Source: Chryseobacterium sp. POL2 (lineage in GTDB: Bacteria > Bacteroidota > Bacteroidia > Flavobacteriales > Weeksellaceae). Taken from it: DNA of 64,000 nucleotides. This document shows positions 16,660 to 24,349 of the stretch, one piece after another. The notes below the pieces were generated by a model. That model did not search any database, was not told where the DNA came from, and worked only from the letters and a program-made list of their open reading frames with translations. The DNA lies in NCBI RefSeq assembly GCF_011058315.1, contig NZ_CP049298.1:2480001-2544000 (forward strand), in the 5' to 3' direction. Both the position numbers and the translations under genes were made by a program. Each line of letters opens with the position of its first letter. Position 1 is the first letter of the stretch.

Positions 16660-16735
16660 GCGAAAATAGCTCAGCTGGTAGAGCACAACCTTGCCAAGGT
16701 TGGGGTCGCGGGTTCGAATCCCGTTTTTCGCTCCA
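16660..16735 (+). tRNA. tRNA-Gly (GCC)
   Basis: Acceptor stem GCGAAAA / TTTTCGC, anticodon stem CAACC / GGTTG with loop TTGCCAA (anticodon GCC), T arm GCGGGTTCGAATCCCGT. A 3' CCA is encoded (16733-16735), unlike the two Leu tRNAs. Confidence 0.95.
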
Positions 16736-16741
16736 CACCAT

Positions 16742-16825
16742 GCCCTGGTGGTGGAACTGGTAGACACGCAGGACTTAAAATCCTGTGCCTCTTTTGGCGT
16801 ACGGGTTCAAGTCCCGTCTGGGGTA
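16742..16825 (+). tRNA. tRNA-Leu (TAA)
   Basis: Acceptor stem GCCCTGG / CTGGGGT with several wobble pairs, discriminator A, anticodon stem CAGGA / TCCTG with loop CTTAAAA (anticodon TAA), variable arm, and T arm ACGGGTTCAAGTCCCGT. Its 3' end borders the accessory stretch of the window. Confidence 0.93.
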
Positions 16826-16828
16826 CTT

Positions 16829-16866
16829 AAAAGCCTTGTTAATCATTTTATTAACAAGGCTTTTTG
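16829..16866 (+). terminator. Terminator of the tRNA cluster
   Basis: Long stem AAGCCTTGTTAAT / ATTAACAAGGCTT with a short loop and a T-rich tail immediately after tRNA-Leu. Confidence 0.85.
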
Positions 16867-17270
16867 TTTTAGTGGGGGAATAAAAGGGGGAATTAATGTT
16901 TATAATCCTTATGTGCTTTTCCTCTTAAATATTTTCCATAATTTTCATATCGAGAAACTTTTATTATTAAATATATATAATATTATCACAAAAAATATAT
17001 TGAATATTAGTTATTAAGATACATTGTCCAATAAACAAAACCTCTAAATCAACCAAGTCGGAATTTTGTTTACAACATTTAGCTATAGTTTTTTTTCTCA
17101 AAGATTTTAATTGATAAACCTTTAATCAATTAAAATAACAAATCCTTTGAAAATTGGATTCTAAAATTGTAGTATTATTTCTACAACAGTTATAGACAAT
17201 TTGTACATTTTCTTATTTTAAATATTTCTAGCTTCGTAACTCTAAATCTATCTTTTGAATTTTCAGTAAA
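16867..17270. other. Intergenic stretch: hairpin and palindrome, no gene
   Basis: About 400 nt of very AT-rich DNA with no convincing gene. It holds a GGGGGAATAAAAGGGGGAAT stretch just after the tRNA terminator, a perfect 11-bp inverted repeat (17105-17115 / 17125-17135) inside a longer imperfect stem (17098-17150), and a 20-bp palindrome (17167-17186) that recurs upstream of the histidine kinase gene. Confidence 0.6.
17167..17186. promoter_or_regulatory. Candidate operator, copy 1
   Basis: TTGTAGTATTATTTCTACAA: 6-bp inverted arms TTGTAG / CTACAA with an 8-nt centre. It matches the copy at 21671-21690 in 18 of 20 positions. It lies about 100 nt upstream of the small decayed gene at 17271 and 335 nt upstream of the lipocalin gene. 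Probably bound by the nearby LuxR-type response regulator (inference). Confidence 0.5.
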
Positions 17271-17477
17271 ATGAAAGAATCTTATTATTACATGAGAGGA
17301 AGAACCAAACCAGAGGTAATAGAACAAATGGGACAGGGTCTTAATTTGTTTGATTCTCATTTATGGACTTATAATGTCAACGGAAATTGGTTTTATTAAG
17401 ATTCGATTTTATATATCTATTTTGACGGAGAAATTGTGATACACTCTTTTTTCCGAAAATCTTTTAAATTATTTTGA
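17271..17477 (+). pseudogene. Small gene interrupted by an in-frame stop
   Basis: An ATG opens a 42-residue frame (MKESYYYMRGRTKPEVIEQ...) that ends in TAA at 17397-17399 right after NGNWFY. The same frame then continues for 25 codons (DSILYIYFDGEIVIHSFF...) to a TGA at 17477, and the sequence on both sides of the stop reads like one protein. One A-to-T change in a Lys codon would explain it. I do not recognise the family. Confidence 0.5.
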
Positions 17478-17501
17478 AAAATTAAAATAACTAATTATAA
17501 T

Positions 17502-17900
17502 ATGAAAACCTTATTAGCTTCCGCCATGACAATTTTGGTGATTGTTTCTTGCGATTCATCTTCCATAAAAAAAGCTTCTGAAAAAATACCTTATAAAAAT
17601 AATTCCCAAGAATTAGTTGGTAAATGGGTTCAACCAATTCCAGGACAAGAAAGTCAACTACAAGGTTTTGAATTAAAAACAGGCAATTCTGCGGAATCTA
17701 TTAATACCAATACGATCAAATATGAAAAATGGAAATTATCGAAAGACACGCTCTTTTTGTCTGGTCATACAGAAGGCGTTGCAGAACAGTCATCTTTTAC
17801 AGATACGCTTTTGATTAAAAATATATCGGATTCTGAGTTGGTTATTTCTTACAAAGGTAGTTCAGCAGGAGATGAGCAAACCTACCATAAAGAGAAATAA
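17502..17900 (+). CDS. Lipocalin-like lipoprotein
   Basis: 132 residues with a lipoprotein signal (VIVSCDSS, acylated Cys near 16) and a lipocalin-like domain opening with LVGKWVQPIPGQESQLQGFEL and containing KWKLSKDTLFLSGHTEG. This is the small bacterial lipocalin family seen in Bacteroidota, presumed to bind a hydrophobic ligand at the outer membrane. Flanked on both sides by decayed small genes, so it may be the surviving member of an eroding cluster. Confidence 0.78.
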   Translation: MKTLLASAMTILVIVSCDSSSIKKASEKIPYKNNSQELVGKWVQPIPGQESQLQGFELKTGNSAESINTNTIKYEKWKLSKDTLFLSGHTEGVAEQSSFTDTLLIKNISDSELVISYKGSSAGDEQTYHKEK

Positions 17901-17903
17901 TCT

Positions 17904-18046
17904 ATGTTGAGAAATATATTTTTTGCTTCTACACTTTCTATCTGTTTTCAAATTACAATGGCACAAGATTCCATTCCAATGATACTTCTGCGATAGAAAA
18001 AATAGATTTTATTTCCTTAGGATTAAAACTGACAGCTTATTTCTGA
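17904..18046 (+). pseudogene. Decayed secreted-protein gene (frameshift)
   Basis: An ATG three nt after the lipocalin stop opens a signal peptide (MLRNIFFASTLSICFQ, then TMAQD), but the frame ends after 30 residues. Just after the AQD codons another frame continues sensibly (FHSNDTSAIEKIDFISLGL...) to a TGA at 18046. This pattern fits a single-base indel near 17962 in a small secreted protein, probably truncated as well. Confidence 0.4.
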
Positions 18047-18068
18047 GGAAAATCAAATTAGGAATGAC

Positions 18069-18099
18069 AAAAATCACTTGCAGAAGTGGTTTTTTATTT
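18069..18099 (+). terminator. Terminator after the lipocalin region
   Basis: AAAATCACTT / AAGTGGTTTT stem with a 4-nt loop and T run; it sits just before the end of the opposing regulator gene. Confidence 0.6.
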
Positions 18100-18107
18100 T
18101 AAGAAAA

Positions 18108-18722
18108 TTAATGAAGTTTCTTTTTGAATTGCATCAACCCAAAGAGATTATCAACATCTAGCTTTTCGAAAATTCTTTTTTTATAAGTGCTTATAGTTGT
18201 TGCTTTTATTCCCATTATATTAGATATTTCGAGGTTTCCATTTCCTTCTGTGAGAAGATTAAATATTTGTAGTTCTCTCTCGGATAACTTTTCGATAGGA
18301 TTTCGTTTTTTTATTTGCTGTGCAATGATACCCACGAGTTGCTGTGGAAAATAGTAACCGAAAGTCAGCATCTCATTTACTGCTTTCACAATCTCTTTTT
18401 CATTGGCCATTTTATTGAGAAAACCATCGGCTCCTTCGCGGATGTATTGTATTGCAATGTCATTGTCTGTGTAAGAAGTATACATCAGAATCTTAACATT
18501 ATTTGCAAGTCCTTTCAATTCCGAAATCATTTTTTTGTTGGTAGTGTCAGGAAGATCTATATCCAAAAGAATCAGGTCATATTCACTTGCTCTAACTTTG
18601 GCAAGTGCTTCCTGATATGATGAAACTTGATTTATTTCCAAATTTTTGATATTGCTGTGAAGAATTAAGGAGGTTCCTGCCCTCACTACATAATGATCAT
18701 CAATTATTAATACTTTTTTCAT
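18108..18722 (-). CDS. LuxR/NarL-type response regulator
   Basis: 204 residues. The receiver domain occupies about 1-120, with acidic pocket IIDDH, phospho-acceptor Asp in LILLDIDLPD (near 54), and conserved Thr/Ser and Lys positions. A GerE/LuxR helix-turn-helix fills the C-terminal 65 residues (LSERELQIFNLLTEG, then ISTYKKRIFEKL). The frame is open 24 codons further upstream, but that lies inside the kinase gene; MKKVLIIDDH is the normal start. It overlaps the end of the kinase gene by 23 nt, so the two are a translationally coupled two-component pair. Likely regulates the divergent glycosidase operon. Confidence 0.9.
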   Translation of the reverse strand: MKKVLIIDDHYVVRAGTSLILHSNIKNLEINQVSSYQEALAKVRASEYDLILLDIDLPDTTNKKMISELKGLANNVKILMYTSYTDNDIAIQYIREGADGFLNKMANEKEIVKAVNEMLTFGYYFPQQLVGIIAQQIKKRNPIEKLSERELQIFNLLTEGNGNLEISNIMGIKATTISTYKKRIFEKLDVDNLFGLMQFKKKLH

Positions 18723-21624
18723 TGGGAGAGTTTTTGAAAGTGATCTGTACTTCAGTTCCTTTAGGGGTGTTTTTTTTAAACAAAATAGTAGCATCCAGCT
18801 TTTTTATCAATTGGATAACCAAATTAAGACCTAATCTTATATTCTTTAAATTTAAGCTTTCATCGACATCTATACTGGATAAGGCGTTATAGTGATTTAT
18901 CTGATCGTCCCTCATTCCAATTCCCCAATCGCTTATCAAAAGTGTGGTTTGTCCCAGTTCGTTGGGACCCCGCTTAATTTCAATCTTACTATTTTCAGAA
19001 TTCTTGATAGCATTATCCAAAATATTGTGAATTATAACAGAAAGCATATTTTTTTTTGTTTTGATGGAAAGCAATGGCGCTATATCATTTGAAACTACGA
19101 TATTCTTCTGTTTGGCTATTTCATAGAACAATAATCTTTTTTCTTCCACTATATCATAAATATTACAAATCTCGTATGAATCGGAATTTTTAAACAACTG
19201 TGCATAATCTTTCATGTCTGAAGTGAATTTGTAGAGCTCTTCAGAAGACTTGTGTATGCTGTCAAAATACAGCCTTTGAATGTCCGGATCATTCGATTCT
19301 ATTATTTTTTGAGATAAATCTGAGATAAACTTTAATGGTGTTGTGATATCGTGTGAAATAGTTTCCATCAATCTTTTCTGATAATCGGATTCTGTTGCCA
19401 GTTGTTTTTTGAGTTTTTGATTTTTGCCAGACAAACGTTTCGTCCTGAAATAGATAATCCATAAAATAATTAGGAAAGCCACAATAGCAATGATGAAATG
19501 AAACAAATTGGTCTCGTAGAAAAAAGGAACCACTTCCAGATCGACAGTTTTGTAGTCATAGCCGAATCCTGTGTAAACTCTGAAGGTAAATTTATATTTC
19601 CCGGGCTTCAAATTGAAGACATCTAATTTTCTTTGTTGTTTCAAATCTTTCCACTCTCCTTGGTCATCCTGTTTTACACTCAGCTGTAGATTTTTTTGAT
19701 TGCCGTAATATGGGATGTCGAGCAAGATTTCCAGGTGTTCAAAATCGCTTTTTAAGCTTATATTTTTATTAAAGCTCTCAATTTCCCCGTTATTGATCCT
19801 TATCCTTTCTACAAGCAATTCCCCTTTTTTTGGATAATATGATTTTATATCAAATGGATTGAATATCAAAAAACCGTTAAAAGATGGAAATACAAAATCG
19901 CCATTTTCAAGTTGAAAGGCATTGGGAAGCGAACCTCCATTCAATTCATTATTGAGCAAACCATTTCCTGTGTCGTATCGATAATAGATAGGTTTCTCCT
20001 TCTTGTTTTTCAGGAAATTTGATATCTCCTTTTTTGATATTTTGAAAAGACCGTTATTTGAAGATATCCACCAAAAACCTTGTGGATCCTCCAAAATATA
20101 GTGAGCAGTCAAAAGTGCGTTATCACGATCAGGGGTAATCTGGATTAATTTGGAAGATTTGAAAAGAAAAAATCCTTGGTTCTTCGTTGTTATCCAACAT
20201 GTTCCATCTTTATTTTTAATGATATGCTTAACAGTAATTCTGTCATAGATTTTCGTAATCTTTCTAGCTTTTAAAGAAACTTTGTATAGTTCATCCGTAG
20301 TTCCGACCAAAAGGTGGTCATTATCAATATAACAAACACTTGTAACTTCCCTTGTGAAACGAAATTGAAAAGCGGGCTCTAGAAATTGAGTGTCGGTATA
20401 CAAGCATAAAAAATTATTATTACTCATGTCTGTTGTAGCAACAGCATAGTATTGTTCTACTTTTCTTAAAATCTTTATTACACATTTACCAAAATTTATT
20501 TCTTCAGATTTTTGATAATTCTTGTTTTTCAGTAATCGTTCGAGAGTGTTGGTTTTTTCGCGTAGAATATTCTCATTTTCATCATACATCATAAGAAATG
20601 TATTGCCTTCTATTTTAGGAAAGTGGTAGTCTTTTCTGAGACCATTTTTATCAAGTTCTTGTCCATTTGGAGTAATAAAAGTAGTGCTACTGAAAGGCAA
20701 AGAAGAATATGCAACATAATCCTCAGGTATATTTTTAAAATTGTAGGGAGACAGGATGTTTAGACCTTTTGTCAAACTTCCAATATAAATCTTATTGTAA
20801 TCTTTATCGTAAAAAATACAATGGTATGGGTTTTTTATATCGTTGTGGGTTATCAATAATTTGAAATTCAGATGATTATTTCTGAGATCTCCTATGTACA
20901 ATTTGTCGTTATTGATAATAAAAACCTGTCCTGTAGTTTGTTGCCAATGGATTTTTGATTCTGGATCGAGAAGAATTGCTGGACAAGGAATTTCCAAAAG
21001 TTCACCTTTTTTTATTGCGAATAACTTTTTCTGTTCCTGATTTCGTATCAATAAAACGTCATTAAATGCAAAAGCATTTCTTAGATTGACATAAGGGATA
21101 TTCAAAGTTTTGTGTATATCGCCTCTTTCGTAATCTATCCGATTTCCATCGGTAAAGAAATATCTTTCCTTTTCAAAACTGATAAAGTAATCAGTATTAT
21201 TGTTGTAATATAGACCCTCTGAAGAGGTTTTGTTAAATATTGAAAATCCTTTTCCCTTTCTATTTAATTTATTTCTGGTGATTTTTCTATTTTCAAATTT
21301 TTGTAATTCTCTATTTTTAAGAATGAGCTTTTTACCGTGCAAATCACCAAATATGATAATGCTGTCTTTTTCCACGCTCCCGTAGAAGTCGCCCAAATGA
21401 GAATTGGATAAGCCAGAGTTTTTGTACTTTTCAAGTTTATAGCCATCATATCTTAAAACATTATTCTCTGTGGTAATCCAGATAAAACCATACTTGTCCT
21501 TTACAATATCCTTTACACTATTCTGAGGAAGTCCATTCTCCATATTATACCGAAGTGTAGTATAATTTTGTGCATTGGAGGAAAGCGTTAAGATAAATAA
21601 TAAAAGGATAAAAATATATCTCAT
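18700..21624 (-). CDS. Sensor histidine kinase with two-component propeller sensor
   Basis: 974 residues. A signal sequence (1-18) is followed by a large periplasmic sensor of repeated propeller blades (for example DKYGFIWITTENNVLRYDG and DPQGFWWISSNNGLFKIS), then a Y_Y_Y domain before one transmembrane helix (about 706-725). The cytoplasmic kinase has phospho-acceptor His in SHDITTPL (near 758), an N-box HNILDNAIKNS and a G-box DWGIGM. Unlike classical hybrid systems of Bacteroidota gut species, there is no fused receiver or AraC domain; the regulator is a separate gene. Such propeller sensors usually detect carbohydrate fragments. A -7 box and a 20-bp palindrome lie directly upstream. Confidence 0.92.
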   Translation of the reverse strand: MRYIFILLLFILTLSSNAQNYTTLRYNMENGLPQNSVKDIVKDKYGFIWITTENNVLRYDGYKLEKYKNSGLSNSHLGDFYGSVEKDSIIIFGDLHGKKLILKNRELQKFENRKITRNKLNRKGKGFSIFNKTSSEGLYYNNNTDYFISFEKERYFFTDGNRIDYERGDIHKTLNIPYVNLRNAFAFNDVLLIRNQEQKKLFAIKKGELLEIPCPAILLDPESKIHWQQTTGQVFIINNDKLYIGDLRNNHLNFKLLITHNDIKNPYHCIFYDKDYNKIYIGSLTKGLNILSPYNFKNIPEDYVAYSSLPFSSTTFITPNGQELDKNGLRKDYHFPKIEGNTFLMMYDENENILREKTNTLERLLKNKNYQKSEEINFGKCVIKILRKVEQYYAVATTDMSNNNFLCLYTDTQFLEPAFQFRFTREVTSVCYIDNDHLLVGTTDELYKVSLKARKITKIYDRITVKHIIKNKDGTCWITTKNQGFFLFKSSKLIQITPDRDNALLTAHYILEDPQGFWWISSNNGLFKISKKEISNFLKNKKEKPIYYRYDTGNGLLNNELNGGSLPNAFQLENGDFVFPSFNGFLIFNPFDIKSYYPKKGELLVERIRINNGEIESFNKNISLKSDFEHLEILLDIPYYGNQKNLQLSVKQDDQGEWKDLKQQRKLDVFNLKPGKYKFTFRVYTGFGYDYKTVDLEVVPFFYETNLFHFIIAIVAFLIILWIIYFRTKRLSGKNQKLKKQLATESDYQKRLMETISHDITTPLKFISDLSQKIIESNDPDIQRLYFDSIHKSSEELYKFTSDMKDYAQLFKNSDSYEICNIYDIVEEKRLLFYEIAKQKNIVVSNDIAPLLSIKTKKNMLSVIIHNILDNAIKNSENSKIEIKRGPNELGQTTLLISDWGIGMRDDQINHYNALSSIDVDESLNLKNIRLGLNLVIQLIKKLDATILFKKNTPKGTEVQITFKNSPNEKSINN

Positions 21625-21642
21625 AGAAATAAATAACTTCTA

Positions 21643-21650
21643 CAAATTTA
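21643..21650 (-). promoter_or_regulatory. Candidate -7 box for the kinase-regulator operon
   Basis: Reads TAAATTTG on the minus strand, 18 nt upstream of the kinase start codon. It lacks a good -33 element; the palindrome at 21671-21690 sits where one would be expected, which fits an activated promoter. Confidence 0.45.
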
Positions 21651-21670
21651 ACATAATAATTCAAGCTAAT

Positions 21671-21690
21671 TTGTAGTACTAATTCTACAA
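21671..21690. promoter_or_regulatory. Candidate operator, copy 2
   Basis: TTGTAGTACTAATTCTACAA, inverted arms TTGTAG / CTACAA. Its centre is about 43 nt upstream of the predicted kinase transcription start, the usual place of a class II activator. A half site TTCTACAA lies at 21638-21645. Located in the divergent region between the kinase and the GH3 gene. Copy 1 is at 17167-17186. Confidence 0.55.
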
Positions 21691-21854
21691 AGCCAGTATA
21701 TTATTCATACAATAGTATTTTATTCTTATTTCTAATTTTACTTTTTACAATCTAATAAAAAATAATAAAAAAAGTCAGGTGAAATTATTCTCATTGACTT
21801 ATCATTCTTTGTTCCTAAAAGATGCTATTAATTAAACTATTTTAATATGAAATT

Positions 21855-24323
21855 ATGAAAAAAAGTATGTCTTCACTAATCCAATTTTCGAAAAAAACAA
21901 AGTCCAAAGGGCTTTTTCTCGCTCTTTTATCCACGTCTTCTTTTGCAAATGCTCAAAACACTATCCCCACTATAACAGTTGCTGGAAAATCATTTAAAGA
22001 TCTAAATAAAAATGGGAAGCTCGATATATGGGAAGATACCCGGCTTCCGGTAGATAAAAGAATAGACGCAATCATCCCTCAGATGACAAACGAAGAAAAA
22101 GCAGATCTTTTAATAGGAACAGGAATGCCTGGTGTTGAGGCTCTTGTTGGTTCAGTAGGACCGGCTAAACAGGGGCTGGTTCCAGGAGCCGCTGGAGGCA
22201 CTTCTGATTTGGAAAGATTTGGTATTCCTGCAACAGTCCTCTCAGACGGCCCCGCAGGTTTACGAATAGAATCTACAAGAAAAAACGACCCGAATACATA
22301 CTATGCAACAGCTTTTCCCGTGGGAACATCATTAGCATCAACTTGGAACAAAGATCTGTTGGAGCAAGTTGGAAAAGCAATGGGTAATGAAGTGAAAGAA
22401 TATGGTGTAGACGTCCTCTTGTCCCCTGGCATGAACATTCATCGAAATCCCTTGAACGGGAGAAACTTCGAATATTATTCGGAAGATCCTTTGATTGCTG
22501 GCAAAACGGCAGCTGCTATTGTGAACGGAATACAATCTCACGGTGTAGGTACATCCATCAAACATTTTGTTGCAAATAACGAGGAAACCAATCGTTCTAC
22601 CATCAACGCACACGTTTCTGAAAGAGCTTTAAGAGAATTGTATCTGAGAGGTTTTGAAATTGCCGTAAAAGAGTCTAACCCTTGGACGATTATGACATCA
22701 TACAACAAACTTAATGGCGAATATACATCTACTAGAAAAGATTTGTTGACTCAGATTCTTAGAAATGAGTGGGGATTTAAAGGAATTGTAATGACAGATT
22801 GGTTCGGAGGTTTTCCAGGATTTGAATCTATTAAAAGTGGTCACATATCCGATGTTGTGAAACAAATGGAGGCAGGAAACGATCTTTTAATGCCGGGAAT
22901 TCCAACTCAGAAAAAAGCACTTGTAGATGCATTAAATTCGGGAGCATTATCGCAAGAAGTGGCAAATACTAACGTCAAGAGAATGCTGAGGTACATTTTC
23001 GGAACGCCCACTTTTGCCCAATATAGATACAGCAATAAACCCAATCTTGATCAAAATGCAGAGGTTACAAGAAACGCAGCCGCTGAAGGAATGGTCTTGC
23101 TGAAAAATGAAAATAATGCATTGCCTTTTTCCGTCACAAACAAAGAAATCTCACTCTTTGGAGTTACTTCATACATATGGAACACAGGTGGAACAGGTAG
23201 TGGAAGTGTGAACAATAAACATACCGTTTCTCTCTTGGAAGGTCTTACTTCCGCTGGTTACAAATTGGATGCAGAATTAGTAAATCTCTACCAACCTTTT
23301 ACAAAAAAGGAATCTACAGATGAGGATAATAGAAGAGCAAGAGAGTTTGCTAGCGGAAAGTTACCTGTTCCTAAAAGACTGGTCGAGATGCCTCTGAACG
23401 ATAATTTGCTTGCGAAAAAAGCGGAAACTTCGGAAATCGCTTTTGTGACTTTAGGACGAAATTCTGGAGAAGGGCGTGACAGGGTTGTTGATGAAGATTT
23501 CAATCTTGCGGTAGATGAGTTAGAAATGTTGGATAAGATTTCCAAAGCTTTTCATGCAAAAGGTAAAAAAGTCGTTGTTATCTTAAATGTTGCTGGAGTT
23601 ATAGAAACGGCCTCTTGGAAAGATAAAGTTGATGCTATATTATTAGCATGGGAACCAGGGCAGGAAGGCGGACATTCGGTGGCAGATGTAGTTTCAGGAC
23701 AAGTCAATCCTTCGGGAAAACTTACAATGACGTTCCCTATGAAATATTCCGACACTCCTTCGGCAAAGAATTTCCCGGGTGTTCCAGCAGAGAATCCATC
23801 AGAAGTAACGTATGAGGAGGGTATTTATGTTGGTTATCGTTACTTCAATACTTTCAATGTCAAACCTTCTTATGAGTTTGGTTACGGAAAATCTTATACA
23901 GATTTCTCCTATTCAAATATTAAAATCAATTCTAAAGTTTTTAATAAAAATTTAACGATCAGCATCAATATTAAAAATACGGGAAAAGTAATTGGGAAAG
24001 AGGTTGTGCAATTATATCTTTCAGCGCCAAACAAATCTATAGATAAACCAAAATCTGAACTAAAAGCTTTTGCTAAAACGAAAAATTTGAAACCTGGCGA
24101 ATCTCAAACCATCACAATGACTTTATCCCCTAAAGATTTAGCATCATTTGTACCAGCAAAATCGGCGTGGATTGCAGAAGCAGGGCGTTACAAAATTTCT
24201 GTAGGTGCATCATCTTTGGATATCAAGCATACTATAGATTTTTCTGTTCCGAAGGAATTAAATGTAGAAAAAGTACAACATGCTTTTGCAGCAGACAAAC
24301 AATTTGAAGATTTGAAACCCTAA
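21855..24323 (+). CDS. bglX: Glycoside hydrolase family 3 beta-glucosidase
   Basis: 822 residues with a signal peptide (cut near FANAQ). Soon after comes a calcium-loop-like stretch DLNKNGKLDIWED. The GH3 N-terminal barrel follows with the catalytic nucleophile Asp in GIVMTDWFGG (near 315) and the conserved KHFVANNEE. Then the GH3 C-terminal domain (AAEGMVLLKNE...) and a fibronectin III-like domain (VVQLYLSAPN, near 720-815) close the protein. Periplasmic or outer-membrane beta-glucosidase cutting beta-linked gluco-oligosaccharides; the exact linkage is not readable. First gene of a GH3-GH1-porin operon opposite the kinase gene. Confidence 0.92.
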   Translation: MKKSMSSLIQFSKKTKSKGLFLALLSTSSFANAQNTIPTITVAGKSFKDLNKNGKLDIWEDTRLPVDKRIDAIIPQMTNEEKADLLIGTGMPGVEALVGSVGPAKQGLVPGAAGGTSDLERFGIPATVLSDGPAGLRIESTRKNDPNTYYATAFPVGTSLASTWNKDLLEQVGKAMGNEVKEYGVDVLLSPGMNIHRNPLNGRNFEYYSEDPLIAGKTAAAIVNGIQSHGVGTSIKHFVANNEETNRSTINAHVSERALRELYLRGFEIAVKESNPWTIMTSYNKLNGEYTSTRKDLLTQILRNEWGFKGIVMTDWFGGFPGFESIKSGHISDVVKQMEAGNDLLMPGIPTQKKALVDALNSGALSQEVANTNVKRMLRYIFGTPTFAQYRYSNKPNLDQNAEVTRNAAAEGMVLLKNENNALPFSVTNKEISLFGVTSYIWNTGGTGSGSVNNKHTVSLLEGLTSAGYKLDAELVNLYQPFTKKESTDEDNRRAREFASGKLPVPKRLVEMPLNDNLLAKKAETSEIAFVTLGRNSGEGRDRVVDEDFNLAVDELEMLDKISKAFHAKGKKVVVILNVAGVIETASWKDKVDAILLAWEPGQEGGHSVADVVSGQVNPSGKLTMTFPMKYSDTPSAKNFPGVPAENPSEVTYEEGIYVGYRYFNTFNVKPSYEFGYGKSYTDFSYSNIKINSKVFNKNLTISINIKNTGKVIGKEVVQLYLSAPNKSIDKPKSELKAFAKTKNLKPGESQTITMTLSPKDLASFVPAKSAWIAEAGRYKISVGASSLDIKHTIDFSVPKELNVEKVQHAFAADKQFEDLKP

Positions 24324-24349
24324 TTATTAGTAATTAAAATTAAATTATA

